A model generated the notes under the pieces. The model was given only the letters and a program-made list of their open reading frames with translations, did not search any database and had not been told where the DNA came from. Source: Mycobacterium sp. 852002-50816_SCH5313054-b (lineage in GTDB: Bacteria; Actinomycetota; Actinomycetes; Mycobacteriales; Mycobacteriaceae). Taken from it: a stretch of DNA of 64,000 nucleotides. Position 1 is the first letter of the stretch; each line of letters starts with the position of its first letter. Location of the stretch: contig NZ_LZIC01000131.1 of assembly GCF_001667185.1 (NCBI RefSeq), positions 28,608-92,607 of the forward strand, read 5' to 3'. Position numbers and translations under genes: made by a program. Positions 25,922 to 34,547 of the stretch are shown in pieces.

Positions 25922-28734
25922 GCGCGCTTGGCGGCCTTCTTGGCCGGCGCCCTGCGGGTGGATTTCTTCGCGGGCCGCTTGGCGGGGCCCCTGGCCCGCC
26001 GGTCGGCCAGCAGCTCGGCGGCGCGCTCGTCGGTAATCGCCAGCACGTCGTCGCCCTTGCGCAGGCTGGCGTTGGTCTCGCCGTCGGTGACGTACGGGCC
26101 GAATCGGCCATCCTTGATCACCATCGGCTTGCCCGACGCCGGATCGGCGCCCAACTCGCGCAGTGGCGGCGCCGAAGCGCTCTGCCTGCCACGGCGTTTG
26201 GGTTCGGCGTAGATTTTCAGCGCCTCTTCGAGGGTGATGTCAAAGATCTGATCCTCGGTCGCTAGGGAACGAGAGTCGTTGCCGCGCTTCAGGTATGGGC
26301 CGTAGCGGCCATTCTGCGCGGTGATCTCCTCACTGGACTCGGGGTCCACGCCGACCACGCGGGGCAGCGACAACAGCTTCAGCGCATCCTCGAGCGTCAC
26401 GGTCTGCAGGTCCATGCTGCGCAGCAGCGAACCGGTCCGGGGTTTGGGCCCGGTGGGTTTCTTGCCCTTCTTCGCCGGCGCTGCGCTGTCGGGACCGCCG
26501 TCGCCCGAGTCGGGCTGCGGGGGTAGGACCTCGGTCACGTACGGCCCGTACCGCCCGTCCTTGGCGACGATCTCGTGCCCGGTTTGCGGATCGACGCCCA
26601 ACACGCGCCCCTCCTGCGGGGTGGCGAAAAGCTCTTCGGCCACCTCAAGAGTCAGCTCGTCGGGGGTCAGCGAGTCATTGAGATTGGCCCGCTGCGGCGT
26701 CGGCTCGCCCTCGTCGTTGGTCACGATGCGTTCCAGGTAGGGCCCGTTCTTACCCACCCGGACGTGGACGGGCCGACCCTGCGCGTCGTCAAACACCCTG
26801 ATGGAGTTGACTTCTCGCGCGTCGATGCCTTCGAGGTTGACGCCGACGAGCTTCTTGAGACCACCCGAGCGGGCCACCGAGTCGGCCACACCGTGGTCAC
26901 CGCCGAAGTAAAAGTTGTTGAGCCAGTTGGTGCGTCGCTCGGTGCCCGACGCGATCGCGTCGAGCTCGTCTTCCATCGCCGCGGTAAAGCCGTAGTCGAC
27001 GAGGCGGCCGAAATGCTGTTCCAGCAGCCCGGTGACGGCGAACGCGACCCACGAGGGCACCAGCGCGCTGCCCTTCTTGTACACGTAGCCGCGGTCCTGG
27101 ATGGTCTTGATGATCGACGCGTACGTCGACGGACGCCCGATGCCCAGCTCCTCGAGCGCCTTGACCAGCGAGGCCTCGGTGTAGCGCGCCGGCGGGTTGG
27201 TGGCGTGGCCGTCCGGGGTGAGCTCGAGGGCCTCCAGCCGCTGCCCCTCGCTCACGTGGGGCAGCCGCCGCTCGGCGTCGTCGGCCTCGCCGCCGGCCAG
27301 CTCGTCCACCGTTTCCACGTAGGCCTTGAGGAAGCCGGCGAACGTGATGGTGCGCCCGGTCGCGGAGAACACCACCGGCGTTTCCCCGGCCGGGCCGCTC
27401 GCCGTGCCGGCGATCCGCAGGCTCAGTGTGGTGCCGCGCGCGTCGGCCATCTGCGAGGCCACCGTGCGCTGCCAGATCAACTCGTACATCCGGAATTCGT
27501 CGCCGTCGAGCTCGCGGCGCACCGCGTCCGGAGTCGCGAAAGTCTCACCGGCCGGCCGGATCGCCTCGTGCGCCTCCTGGGCGTTCTTCACCTTGCGGGT
27601 GTACTGGCGCGGCGAGGGCGAGACGTACTCCTCGCCGTACAGCTGCCGCGCCTGGGTGCGCGCCGCGTTGATCGCCGACTCCGACAGCGTCGTGGAGTCG
27701 GTACGCATATAAGTGATGTAGCCGTTCTCGTAGAGGCGCTGCGCGATGCTCATGGTGCGCTCGGAGGAGAACCGCAACTTGCGCCCGGCCTCCTGCTGCA
27801 GCGTCGACGTCATGAACGGGGCGTACGGGCGGCGGGTGTAGGGCTTCTCCTCCACCGACGCCACCGACAGCTGGGCGCCCCGCAATCCCGCCGCGAGCTG
27901 CGTCGCGCCGGCCTCGTCCAGAATCACCACCTCGTCGGCCTTACGCAGCTGACCCAGCGAGTCGAAATCGCGGCCGGTGGCCACGCGCAGACCGTCGACG
28001 TTGGTCAGCCGGGCCGTGAAGGTGGGCGGCTGGGCCTGCGGGTCGGACACGCTGGCGTCCAGCTGAGCGACGATGTCCCAGTACGACGCGCTGCGGAAGG
28101 CCATCCGATCGCGCTCGCGCTGCACGATGATGCGGGTGGCCACCGACTGGACCCGGCCCGCCGACAGCTTGGGCGCGACCTTCTTCCACAGCACGGGGCT
28201 GACCTCGTAGCCGTACAGCCGGTCCAGGATGCGGCGGGTCTCCTGGGCGTCGACCAGGTCGATGTCCAGGTCGCGGGGATTCTCGGCGGCCTCCAGGATC
28301 GCCGGTTCGGTGATCTCGTGAAACACCATCCGCTTGACCGGGATGCTGGGCTTGAGGGTTTCCAGCAGGTGCCAGGCGATGGCCTCGCCCTCGCGGTCGC
28401 CATCCGTGGCCAGGTAGAGCTCGTCGACGTCCTTCAGCAGGCCCTTGAGTTCGCTGACGGTGTGCTTCTTCTCCGGGCTGATGATGTAGAGCGGCTCGAA
28501 GTCGGCATCGACGTTGACCCCCAGCCTGGCCCACGGCTCGGACTTGAACTTGGCGGGCACGTCGGCCGCGGAACGGGGCAGATCGCGGATGTGGCCGCGC
28601 GAGGACTCGACGATGTAGCTGGAGCCCAGGTAGCCGGCAAGTTTGCGCGCCTTGGTCGGCGACTCGACAATCACGAGCCGCCTCCGGCTGCCATTTCCGC
28701 CGCTGCCGCGGCCTTTTAGCTTCGGGTCAGCCAA
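25918..28734 (-). CDS. topA: DNA topoisomerase I
   Basis: 938 aa from TTG 28734, the start used in the family (MADPKLKGRGSGG), with GGAGCG upstream. Type IA enzyme that relaxes negative supercoils. TOPRIM acidic residues are E24 (VIVESPTKA) and D111/D113/E115 (TDGDREGE); the DNA-linking tyrosine is Y342 (GYITYMRTDS). After residue 600 come several repeated C-terminal DNA-binding units with the YGPY/FGPY signature (GRYGPYLKRGND, GRFGPYVTDGE), ending in a Lys/Arg tail (KRPAKKSTRRAPAKKAAKR). This zinc-free mycobacterial C-terminus is normal for the genus. Essential. Confidence 0.98.
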   Translation of the reverse strand: MADPKLKGRGSGGNGSRRRLVIVESPTKARKLAGYLGSSYIVESSRGHIRDLPRSAADVPAKFKSEPWARLGVNVDADFEPLYIISPEKKHTVSELKGLLKDVDELYLATDGDREGEAIAWHLLETLKPSIPVKRMVFHEITEPAILEAAENPRDLDIDLVDAQETRRILDRLYGYEVSPVLWKKVAPKLSAGRVQSVATRIIVQRERDRMAFRSASYWDIVAQLDASVSDPQAQPPTFTARLTNVDGLRVATGRDFDSLGQLRKADEVVILDEAGATQLAAGLRGAQLSVASVEEKPYTRRPYAPFMTSTLQQEAGRKLRFSSERTMSIAQRLYENGYITYMRTDSTTLSESAINAARTQARQLYGEEYVSPSPRQYTRKVKNAQEAHEAIRPAGETFATPDAVRRELDGDEFRMYELIWQRTVASQMADARGTTLSLRIAGTASGPAGETPVVFSATGRTITFAGFLKAYVETVDELAGGEADDAERRLPHVSEGQRLEALELTPDGHATNPPARYTEASLVKALEELGIGRPSTYASIIKTIQDRGYVYKKGSALVPSWVAFAVTGLLEQHFGRLVDYGFTAAMEDELDAIASGTERRTNWLNNFYFGGDHGVADSVARSGGLKKLVGVNLEGIDAREVNSIRVFDDAQGRPVHVRVGKNGPYLERIVTNDEGEPTPQRANLNDSLTPDELTLEVAEELFATPQEGRVLGVDPQTGHEIVAKDGRYGPYVTEVLPPQPDSGDGGPDSAAPAKKGKKPTGPKPRTGSLLRSMDLQTVTLEDALKLLSLPRVVGVDPESSEEITAQNGRYGPYLKRGNDSRSLATEDQIFDITLEEALKIYAEPKRRGRQSASAPPLRELGADPASGKPMVIKDGRFGPYVTDGETNASLRKGDDVLAITDERAAELLADRRARGPAKRPAKKSTRRAPAKKAAKRA

Positions 28735-28930
28735 CTGCGCTTACGCTCCATCTCTTATCCCGGCCCCCCTTGCGAGACCGCCCTGCTGGAAGAATGACAG
28801 GCCGGCGTCCGAAATTCCGGTGAACTCAGATACGCCAGCGTTCCTTCGCCCTTCAGGGCATCTGACAATTTCGCACCCTCGGGCGGGCCTGCGCAAACCG
28901 GCTGGCGAAATTTCCGGTGCTCGAGCCCGG

Positions 28931-29530
28931 CTAGACGCGGGGCCACAGCGACAACGCCTCGTCGCCGTCCGGGGGTTCCCCCACGTTCTCTACCAGGCGC
29001 GAGAGCCTGCGACGGCCGCTTATCCGAAGCGCCGGGCGACCGCCGCGGGTGCCGATCAGCGTGGGCGCAATTCCGACCCGCATCAATGCCGACGCAAGCG
29101 GGGAATGGGTGTCGGGCGCGTGCGGGTCGAGACCCAGCAGATAGTGGTCGCCCTCCGGGTTGCCGGCCGCCAGCGTCCACGCCCGCAGCTCGCGCGGCCC
29201 GGGCAGCCACCGCGGGGGCACCGTCTTGACCGCGCCGCGGGTCCATTCGGCGGCGAGCGTCACCAACGAAGGGGTCACCTCCGTCCGCACCAACGGGGAG
29301 TCCTCGTCGGTGCGGCCGATCTCGGGCACCAGGCCCGCATCCCGGATCATCTCGGCCAGCGCCGAGGCCCGCCACATGCGGTCGACAACCACTGAAAGCC
29401 GGGCGCCCTGCCCGCGACTTTCAGACGGAGCGCCGACCAGCACGATCTGCCCTGAGGCCGCCAGCACCCCGGAAAGATCGGCGACCGCGGGCGGCACCGA
29501 CTCCGCTGTGAAGAAGGAAAGCTGGCTCAC
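28931..29530 (-). CDS. Conserved hypothetical protein (Rv3647c type)
   Basis: 199 aa from GTG 29530 (MSQLSFFTAESVPPAV). No membrane helix or signal. Segments such as IVLVGAPSESRGQGARLSVVVD, DHYLLGLDPHAPDTHSPLASAL and GTRGGRPALRISG look like an alpha/beta soluble protein, but I recognise no catalytic motif. Always found between topA and cspA in mycobacteria, so a nucleic-acid-related role is conceivable. The 196 bp between its stop and topA holds no gene. Confidence 0.8.
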   Translation of the reverse strand: MSQLSFFTAESVPPAVADLSGVLAASGQIVLVGAPSESRGQGARLSVVVDRMWRASALAEMIRDAGLVPEIGRTDEDSPLVRTEVTPSLVTLAAEWTRGAVKTVPPRWLPGPRELRAWTLAAGNPEGDHYLLGLDPHAPDTHSPLASALMRVGIAPTLIGTRGGRPALRISGRRRLSRLVENVGEPPDGDEALSLWPRV

Positions 29531-29621
29531 GCCACCGACAGTAGGCCAGGTGGTCCGTCCGCGTCTTCAGGTATTCGGCGCGGCGGGTTGGGCAGCGTCC
29601 GGACAGACTCCAGACAGAATG

Positions 29622-29662
29622 AAAACCCCCCGGCGGGGCCGCTAGGCGGGTCGCGCGGGGGG
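29622..29662 (-). terminator. Intrinsic-type terminator after cspA
   Basis: In the minus-strand transcript, arms CCCCCCG (29662-29656) and CGGGGGG (29632-29626) flank a GC-rich loop and are followed by four T. It lies 22 nt after the cspA stop. A good candidate for rho-independent termination in a genus where such sites are uncommon. Confidence 0.6.
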
Positions 29663-29684
29663 CTCTCGTGGAGAACTGCTCGTC

Positions 29685-29888
29685 TCAGACGGAGCGGACT
29701 CCGGTGGCCTGGGGGCCCTTAGGGCTGTGGCCGATCTCGAACTCGACCTTCTGGTTTTCTTCGAGGGTGCGGAAGCCCGAACCCTGGATCTCCGTGTAGT
29801 GGACAAAAACATCTGCGGAACCGTCCTCGGGCGCAATGAACCCGAAACCCTTCTCCGCGTTGAACCACTTCACAGTTCCCTGTGGCAT
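29685..29888 (-). CDS. cspA: Cold shock protein CspA
   Basis: 67 aa. A single OB-fold nucleic-acid-binding domain with RNP1 KGFGFIAP and RNP2 DVFVHYTEI intact (MPQGTVKWFNAEKG start). It acts as an RNA chaperone or single-strand-binding protein. AAAGGAAAG precedes ATG 29888. The transcript seems to have a long leader containing a strong hairpin, and a terminator follows, so it is monocistronic. Divergent from the DECH helicase gene. Confidence 0.97.
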   Translation of the reverse strand: MPQGTVKWFNAEKGFGFIAPEDGSADVFVHYTEIQGSGFRTLEENQKVEFEIGHSPKGPQATGVRSV

Positions 29889-29916
29889 CTCTCGATCTTT
29901 CCTTTTCTTTTGGGTG

Positions 29917-29941
29917 CGGGGCACCGCCTTTCGGTGCCCCG
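29917..29941 (-). promoter_or_regulatory. Strong hairpin in the cspA 5' leader
   Basis: Perfect 10-bp arms CGGGGCACCG / CGGTGCCCCG with a 5-nt loop, 28 nt upstream of the cspA start codon. The A-rich RBS region lies unpaired just after it. There is no U-tract, so it is not a terminator in this direction. Leader structures control cold-shock mRNAs in other bacteria; a similar role here is inference. Confidence 0.55.
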
Positions 29942-30148
29942 GGCCGAAGCACGACCGCCATACCTCGCTGAGTCGCCGGAACTTCACCCGACCGATAACC
30001 TCGCAGGAACCGCGGCCGCAACGTTGTTCCTGCGAAAGTTTGACACGAACACAGAAGCTGCGACCGCAAATAGTCAACCATGTTCATGGCGTCGGCGACA
30101 GACTTGTGTCCGGGACTGATTCTTGGCTCGATTTTTGGAGGGCGTGAG

Positions 30149-32464
30149 GTGGCCAGTTTCGGCGCCGACCTGCTCGCCGTCGCACTCGCGGGTACCGCGC
30201 CGGACGAGCGTCCGCTGCGCCATATCGCCGAGTTGCCCGCGCGCAGCGGCCGCCCGCACCGCTGGCCCGAATGGGCCGAGCCCGACGTGGTCCGCGCGTT
30301 CACCGAACGCGGCATCAGTGACCCGTGGTCACATCAGGCCTCGGCCGCGGAGCTCGCCCACGCCGGCCGTCACGTGGTGATCAGCACCGGCACCGCGTCG
30401 GGCAAGTCACTGGCCTACCAGCTTCCCGTCCTCAACGCGCTCGCGACGGACCCGCGCGCCCGGGCGTTGTACCTGTCGCCGACCAAGGCGCTCGGTCACG
30501 ATCAGTTGCGCACCGCGCACGCGCTGACCGCGGCGGTTCCGCGGCTGCACGACGTCGCGCCCACGGCCTACGACGGCGACAGCCCGGCCGAGGTGCGCCG
30601 CTTCGCCCGCGAACGCTCCCGATGGTTGTTTTCCAACCCCGACATGATCCACCTGTCGATCCTGCGCAACCACGCCCGCTGGGCCGTGCTGTTGCGCGGC
30701 CTTCGATTCGTCATCGTCGATGAATGCCATTACTACCGTGGCGTTTTCGGGTCGAACGTGGCGATGGTGCTGCGCAGGTTGCTGCGGCTGTGCGAGCGCT
30801 ATTCCTCGTCGCCCACAGTCGTTTTCGCCAGCGCGACGACAGATTCGCCGGGCGCGACGGCGGCCGAACTCATCGGCCGTCCGGTGCGGGAGGTCACCGA
30901 AGACGGCTCGCCGCAAGGGGCCCGGACGGTGGCGTTGTGGGAGCCCGCGTTGCGGGCCGACCTGACGGGCGAGAACGGAGCGCCCGTGCGCCGCTCCGCC
31001 GGCGCTGAGGCGGCGCGCGTGATGGCCGACCTGATCGCCGAGGGGGCGCAAACGCTGACGTTCGTCCGGTCGCGGCGCGCGGCGGAATTGACCGCGCTGG
31101 GAACGCGGGCGCGCCTCGACGACATCGCCCCGGAGCTGTCCTCGAGGGTCGCGTCGTACCGGGCCGGCTATCTCGCCGAGGACCGCAGCGCGCTGGAGCG
31201 CGCTTTGGCCGAGGGCCGGCTGCGCGGCCTGGCGACCACCAACGCGCTGGAGCTCGGCGTCGACATCGCCGGCCTCGATGCCGTGGTGCTCGCCGGGTTC
31301 CCCGGGACGGTTGCTTCGTTCTGGCAGCAGGCCGGCCGGTCGGGTCGGCGGGGCCAGGGGGCGTTGGTGGTGCTGATCGCGCGCGACGACCCGCTGGACA
31401 CCTACCTGGTGCACAACCCCGCGGCGCTGCTGGGCAAGCCGGTCGAGCGGGTCGTGATCGATCCCGGCAACCCCTACATCCTCGGTCCCCAGCTGCTCTG
31501 CGCGGCGACCGAGATGCCGCTTGACGAGGCCGAGATCCGGGGCTTCGGCGCCACCGACGTGGCCCAGGGCCTGATCGATGACGGGCTGCTGCGCCGGCGC
31601 AACGACAAGTACTACCCGGCGGCCGGCGTCCAACCGCACGGCGCGGTGGACATTCGGGGCTCGTCCGGCGGCCAGATCGTCATCGTCGAGGCGGACACCG
31701 GGCGGCTGTTGGGCAGCGCTGGGGTGGATCAGGCCCCGGCCTCGGTTCACCCGGGAGCGGTCTATCTGCATCAGGGTGAGACCTACGTCGTCGACGCCCT
31801 GGACACCGAGGACGGGATCGCGTTCGTCCACGCCGAGGATCCCGGCTACGCGACGTTCGCGCGTGAGCTCACCGACGTCGTCGTGACCGGGGCCGGTGAA
31901 CGCCACGAGTTCGGCTCCGTCACTTTGGGTTTGGTGCCGGTTCGGGTCACTCACCGGGTGGTGGGCTACCTGCGCCGCCGGCTGTCCGGGGAGGTCATCG
32001 ACTTCATCGAGCTGGATATGCCCGAGCACGTGCTGCCCACCACCGCCGCCATGTACACCATCGATCCGGATACCTTGCTGCACAATGGGGTTGACGCGCC
32101 GCGCGTTCCCGGCTCGTTGCACGCCGCCGAGCACGCCGCCATCGGACTGCTGCCCCTGGTGGCCAGCTGCGACCGCGGGGACATCGGCGGCCTGTCCACC
32201 GCGATCGGTCCCGCGGGGCTGCCCACCGTCTTCGTCTACGACGGTTATCCGGGCGGGGCGGGTTTCGCCGAACGGGGCTTCCGCCAGGCCCGCACCTGGC
32301 TGGGCGCGACGGCCGCGGCGATCGAAGCGTGCGACTGCCCGAACGGATGCCCGTCGTGTGTGCAGTCGCCCAAATGCGGCAACGGCAACGACCCGCTGGA
32401 CAAGGCGGGCGCGGTACGGGTGCTGCGATTGGTGCTGGCGGAACTGGGTCGCGACATGCGCTGA
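30149..32464 (+). CDS. DECH-box helicase of the helicase/secretion neighbourhood (Rv3649 type)
   Basis: 771 aa from GTG 30149, with GGAGGG 6 nt upstream. An SF2 helicase: P-loop STGTASGKSLAYQLP near residue 80, motif II VDECHYYRG near 190, SAT as FASATT, motif VI QQAGRSGRRGQGA near 395. The C-terminal DUF1998-like part holds a four-Cys cluster (CDCPNGCPSCVQSPKCG), as in Hrq1/YprA-type DNA helicases that may bind a metal. This family co-occurs with Tad secretion genes in actinobacteria, and one lies just downstream here. Upstream in-frame ATGs at 30080 and 30086 lack an RBS. Confidence 0.92.
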   Translation: MASFGADLLAVALAGTAPDERPLRHIAELPARSGRPHRWPEWAEPDVVRAFTERGISDPWSHQASAAELAHAGRHVVISTGTASGKSLAYQLPVLNALATDPRARALYLSPTKALGHDQLRTAHALTAAVPRLHDVAPTAYDGDSPAEVRRFARERSRWLFSNPDMIHLSILRNHARWAVLLRGLRFVIVDECHYYRGVFGSNVAMVLRRLLRLCERYSSSPTVVFASATTDSPGATAAELIGRPVREVTEDGSPQGARTVALWEPALRADLTGENGAPVRRSAGAEAARVMADLIAEGAQTLTFVRSRRAAELTALGTRARLDDIAPELSSRVASYRAGYLAEDRSALERALAEGRLRGLATTNALELGVDIAGLDAVVLAGFPGTVASFWQQAGRSGRRGQGALVVLIARDDPLDTYLVHNPAALLGKPVERVVIDPGNPYILGPQLLCAATEMPLDEAEIRGFGATDVAQGLIDDGLLRRRNDKYYPAAGVQPHGAVDIRGSSGGQIVIVEADTGRLLGSAGVDQAPASVHPGAVYLHQGETYVVDALDTEDGIAFVHAEDPGYATFARELTDVVVTGAGERHEFGSVTLGLVPVRVTHRVVGYLRRRLSGEVIDFIELDMPEHVLPTTAAMYTIDPDTLLHNGVDAPRVPGSLHAAEHAAIGLLPLVASCDRGDIGGLSTAIGPAGLPTVFVYDGYPGGAGFAERGFRQARTWLGATAAAIEACDCPNGCPSCVQSPKCGNGNDPLDKAGAVRVLRLVLAELGRDMR

Positions 32465-32630
32465 CCACCCCGGGATGGCGACCGACCCCTCAACGGTCGA
32501 CCCCCAATAAACCAGCGTCGTGACAGACGCCAATAGAAATGCCAACATACCACCACGCACCCCGAAGACGTGGGCAAACGACACACCGCAACCAATCACA
32601 CCCGGGCCGCGTCCCACCCGGCGGCCGCCG

Positions 32631-32636
32631 TAAAAT
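32631..32636 (+). promoter_or_regulatory. Candidate -10 element before the Rv3651-like gene
   Basis: TAAAAT ends 7 nt before ATG 32644 in an otherwise GC-rich stretch. Transcription would begin at or 1 nt before the ATG, so the mRNA would be essentially leaderless. No -35 match is evident. Confidence 0.45.
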
Positions 32637-32643
32637 CGGCCGC

Positions 32644-33678
32644 ATGGCCCACGACTGGTTGCTCGTGGAGACGCTAGGGGGCGAGCCCGCCGTAGTGGCG
32701 CAGGGACGGCAACTCAAAAACCTCGTCCCGATCACCACCTTCCTGCGCCGCAGTCCCCACCTCGCGGCCGTCCGGACCGCGGTCGCCGAGTCCGTCCAGA
32801 CGGGGCAGAGCCTGACCAGCATCACCACCAAGCGCGACCGCGTCATCCGCACCGAACCGGTGGTGATGTCCGATGGCCGCGTGCACGGCGTCCACGTCTG
32901 GACCGGCCCCGCGGACGCCGAACCGTCCCAACGGCCCATCCCCGGGCCGCTGAAGTGGGACCTGACCCTCGGCGTGGCCACCGATACCAGGGAATCGCTC
33001 GCCAACAGCGGCAAGAATCCCGACGTCGAAGTGACCTTGGGCAGGGCTTTCGCGGAAGACCTGCCGTCGCGCGAACTCAATCCGAACGAAACCAAAGTGC
33101 TTGCCATGGCGGTCAGGGCCAAGCCCGACCAAACGATCTGCAGCACATGGGATGTCACCGACTGGCAAGGCAAACCCATTCGGATCGGTTTCGTCGCGCG
33201 CACCGCCATAGAGCCGGGACCGGACGGCCGCGACCACCTCATCGCCCGGGCGATGAACTGGCGCTCGGTACTCAAGGGTCCGGTGGTGTCCACAGACGAT
33301 CTGGCGCAACGGATCCTGAACGGACTGGCCCAGGCCGGGGTTCACCGGGCGCTCGTCGATCTCGACAGCTGGACCCTGCTGAAATGGCTCGACGATCCCT
33401 GCCCCTTCTACGACTGGCGCGGCAACAAGACGGACAGGCCCAAGGTCCACCCCGAGGACGAACACCTCAAGACCTCGATGACAACGGAATTCGTCGGCCG
33501 CCCGACCAGCCGGGTGCTGCGCATGCGGGGCTACGACGACGATTGGGTGCCGGTGCACGTCACGGTCAACAAGGTGGAACTGGAACCGGACACCTTCGCC
33601 GGACTGGTCTCACTGCGATTGCCGACCGACGAGGAACTCGCCGCCGCGCTGCCGAAGGCCTCGGACGATACAACCTAG
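32644..33678 (+). CDS. Rv3651-like PAS/GAF-type protein
   Basis: 344 aa from ATG 32644 (MAHDWLLVETLGGEP). Soluble, mixed alpha/beta, with segments typical of the Rv3651-like family: LVPITTFLRRSPHLAAVRTAV, VMSDGRVHGVHVWTG, and a C-terminal part with SRVLRMRGYDDDWVPVHVT. The family has been described structurally as tandem PAS-like domains, suggesting a small-molecule sensor; ligand unknown. In H37Rv a PE gene (PE33) lies between the helicase and this gene; here the 179-bp gap has none. Its 3' end overlaps the Tad operon by 4 bp. Confidence 0.85.
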   Translation: MAHDWLLVETLGGEPAVVAQGRQLKNLVPITTFLRRSPHLAAVRTAVAESVQTGQSLTSITTKRDRVIRTEPVVMSDGRVHGVHVWTGPADAEPSQRPIPGPLKWDLTLGVATDTRESLANSGKNPDVEVTLGRAFAEDLPSRELNPNETKVLAMAVRAKPDQTICSTWDVTDWQGKPIRIGFVARTAIEPGPDGRDHLIARAMNWRSVLKGPVVSTDDLAQRILNGLAQAGVHRALVDLDSWTLLKWLDDPCPFYDWRGNKTDRPKVHPEDEHLKTSMTTEFVGRPTSRVLRMRGYDDDWVPVHVTVNKVELEPDTFAGLVSLRLPTDEELAAALPKASDDTT

Positions 33679-34043
33679 CCGCCGTCGACCGGCCCCGCCC
33701 GCGCGGCGGCCCGCGCCGCGCCGCCGAAGGCCACGGCGATTTGGACCGCGACGACGACGTCGAGCTCGTCCACCTCGCATCGCACGTTGTTGACTCGCAT
33801 TGCGCGCGCCACCTCCGCCGCGCGGTCGCAGGCGGCCGCGGCTCCGGCCGGCAGCCGTGCGGCGCCGGCCAGCGCGGCCAGGTCGGCCGCGGCCTGCGCA
33901 CGATGGCGCGCCAGCACCGCCGAGCCGACATAGGCGCCCGCACCCGTGACCGCCAGCAATACCCCAACCATCGCCGCGGCGACCACCGTCGCCGACCCCC
34001 GCTCACCGCGGAGGTTCGGCGGCCGAGACCGCCCTTGCCTCAA
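33675..34043 (-). CDS. TadE-like/Flp-type minor protein (Rv3654c type)
   Basis: About 122 aa from TTG 34043, overlapping the TadE-like gene by 41 bp. The conserved part begins GSATVVAAAMVGVLLAVT, a type IV pilin-like hydrophobic helix right after a Gly, followed by ARHRAQAAADLAALAGAA and an acidic C-terminus. This is the helicase/secretion-neighbourhood TadE-like family. Unlike its neighbours it lacks Glu at +5 of the pilin motif. No ATG or GTG precedes the motif in frame, so the start is uncertain. Probably an exported pilus-associated subunit. Confidence 0.7.
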   Translation of the reverse strand: MRQGRSRPPNLRGERGSATVVAAAMVGVLLAVTGAGAYVGSAVLARHRAQAAADLAALAGAARLPAGAAAACDRAAEVARAMRVNNVRCEVDELDVVVAVQIAVAFGGAARAAARAGPVDGG

Positions 34044-34326
34044 TATCCAAGGTTGGCAACAGCTTTGACCGGGCGACGACCGTCGCCACGAGGAAATCTC
34101 CGTCGCGGCGCACCTGCACCCGCGCCCCGGCCGGCGCAACGCGACGCGCGGCATCGAGCGCCGAACGTTCGTCGCCGCGCGCGGCCAGCCGGGCCGCCTC
34201 GCGGGCGGCGTCGACGCAGCGCACCTGCATCGACACCGCGGTGACACCGGCCAGGCACAGCACCAGCACCACGACCAGCGCGGCGATCGCGAGCGCCGCC
34301 TCGACGGTGCTCGACCCGGCACAATC
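34003..34326 (-). CDS. TadE-like pseudopilin (Rv3655c type), start codon unresolved
   Basis: About 107 aa. The frame is clearly coding: GSSTVEAALAIAALVVVLVL is a prepilin-like cleavage site (G followed by SSTVE, Glu at +5) and hydrophobic helix, followed by MQVRCVDAAREAARLAARGD, the TadE consensus. Yet between the pilin stop at 34329 and this motif there is no in-frame ATG, GTG, TTG or CTG; the available TTG (34324) and GTG (34322) are out of frame. Either a one-base error or frameshift, a rare start codon, or an internal GTG. Coordinates mark the coding frame, not a verified start. Confidence 0.72.
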   Translation of the reverse strand, partial: DCAGSSTVEAALAIAALVVVLVLCLAGVTAVSMQVRCVDAAREAARLAARGDERSALDAARRVAPAGARVQVRRDGDFLVATVVARSKLLPTLDIEARAVSAAEPPR

Positions 34327-34328
34327 CG

Positions 34329-34529
34329 CTAAACCTTGGTGTTGAGCGCGCGACCGATGATGTTGGTCAGCGCCGAGACGACGGAATCGCCCGTCACGAC
34401 GGTGTAGAGGATCGCGCCGAACGCGGCCGCGGCGATCGTGCCGATCGCGTATTCGACGGTGGACATGCCCGACTCGTCGGTCGCCAACGCGGCGACGCGC
34501 GCCAGCAAGACGCGGAAATTGTTGACCAT
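34329..34529 (-). CDS. Flp-type pilin (DUF4244-like, Rv3656c type)
   Basis: 66 aa from ATG 34529, with AAGGAAGG 5-6 nt upstream. A short charged leader ends DESG, then MSTVEYAIGTIAAAAFGAI: the prepilin peptidase motif G/xxxxE with Glu at +5 and the hydrophobic assembly helix of Flp pilins. The mature protein would be about 45 residues. It should be the major subunit of a Flp-like pilus or pseudopilus assembled by the Tad proteins encoded upstream. Tightly packed with the TadC-like gene (18 bp). Confidence 0.9.
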   Translation of the reverse strand: MVNNFRVLLARVAALATDESGMSTVEYAIGTIAAAAFGAILYTVVTGDSVVSALTNIIGRALNTKV

Positions 34530-34547
34530 CAATGCCTTCCTTTCGTT

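Noticed and set aside
29642..30119. Plus-strand frame antisense to cspA
   Set aside because: Complement of a well-conserved cold-shock gene; no independent coding signal.
33675..34322. A single 215-codon frame from GTG 34322 through the third pilin-like gene
   Set aside because: Its first 100 codons are a shadow of the TadE-like gene; only the part after the GSATVV motif is real coding sequence.
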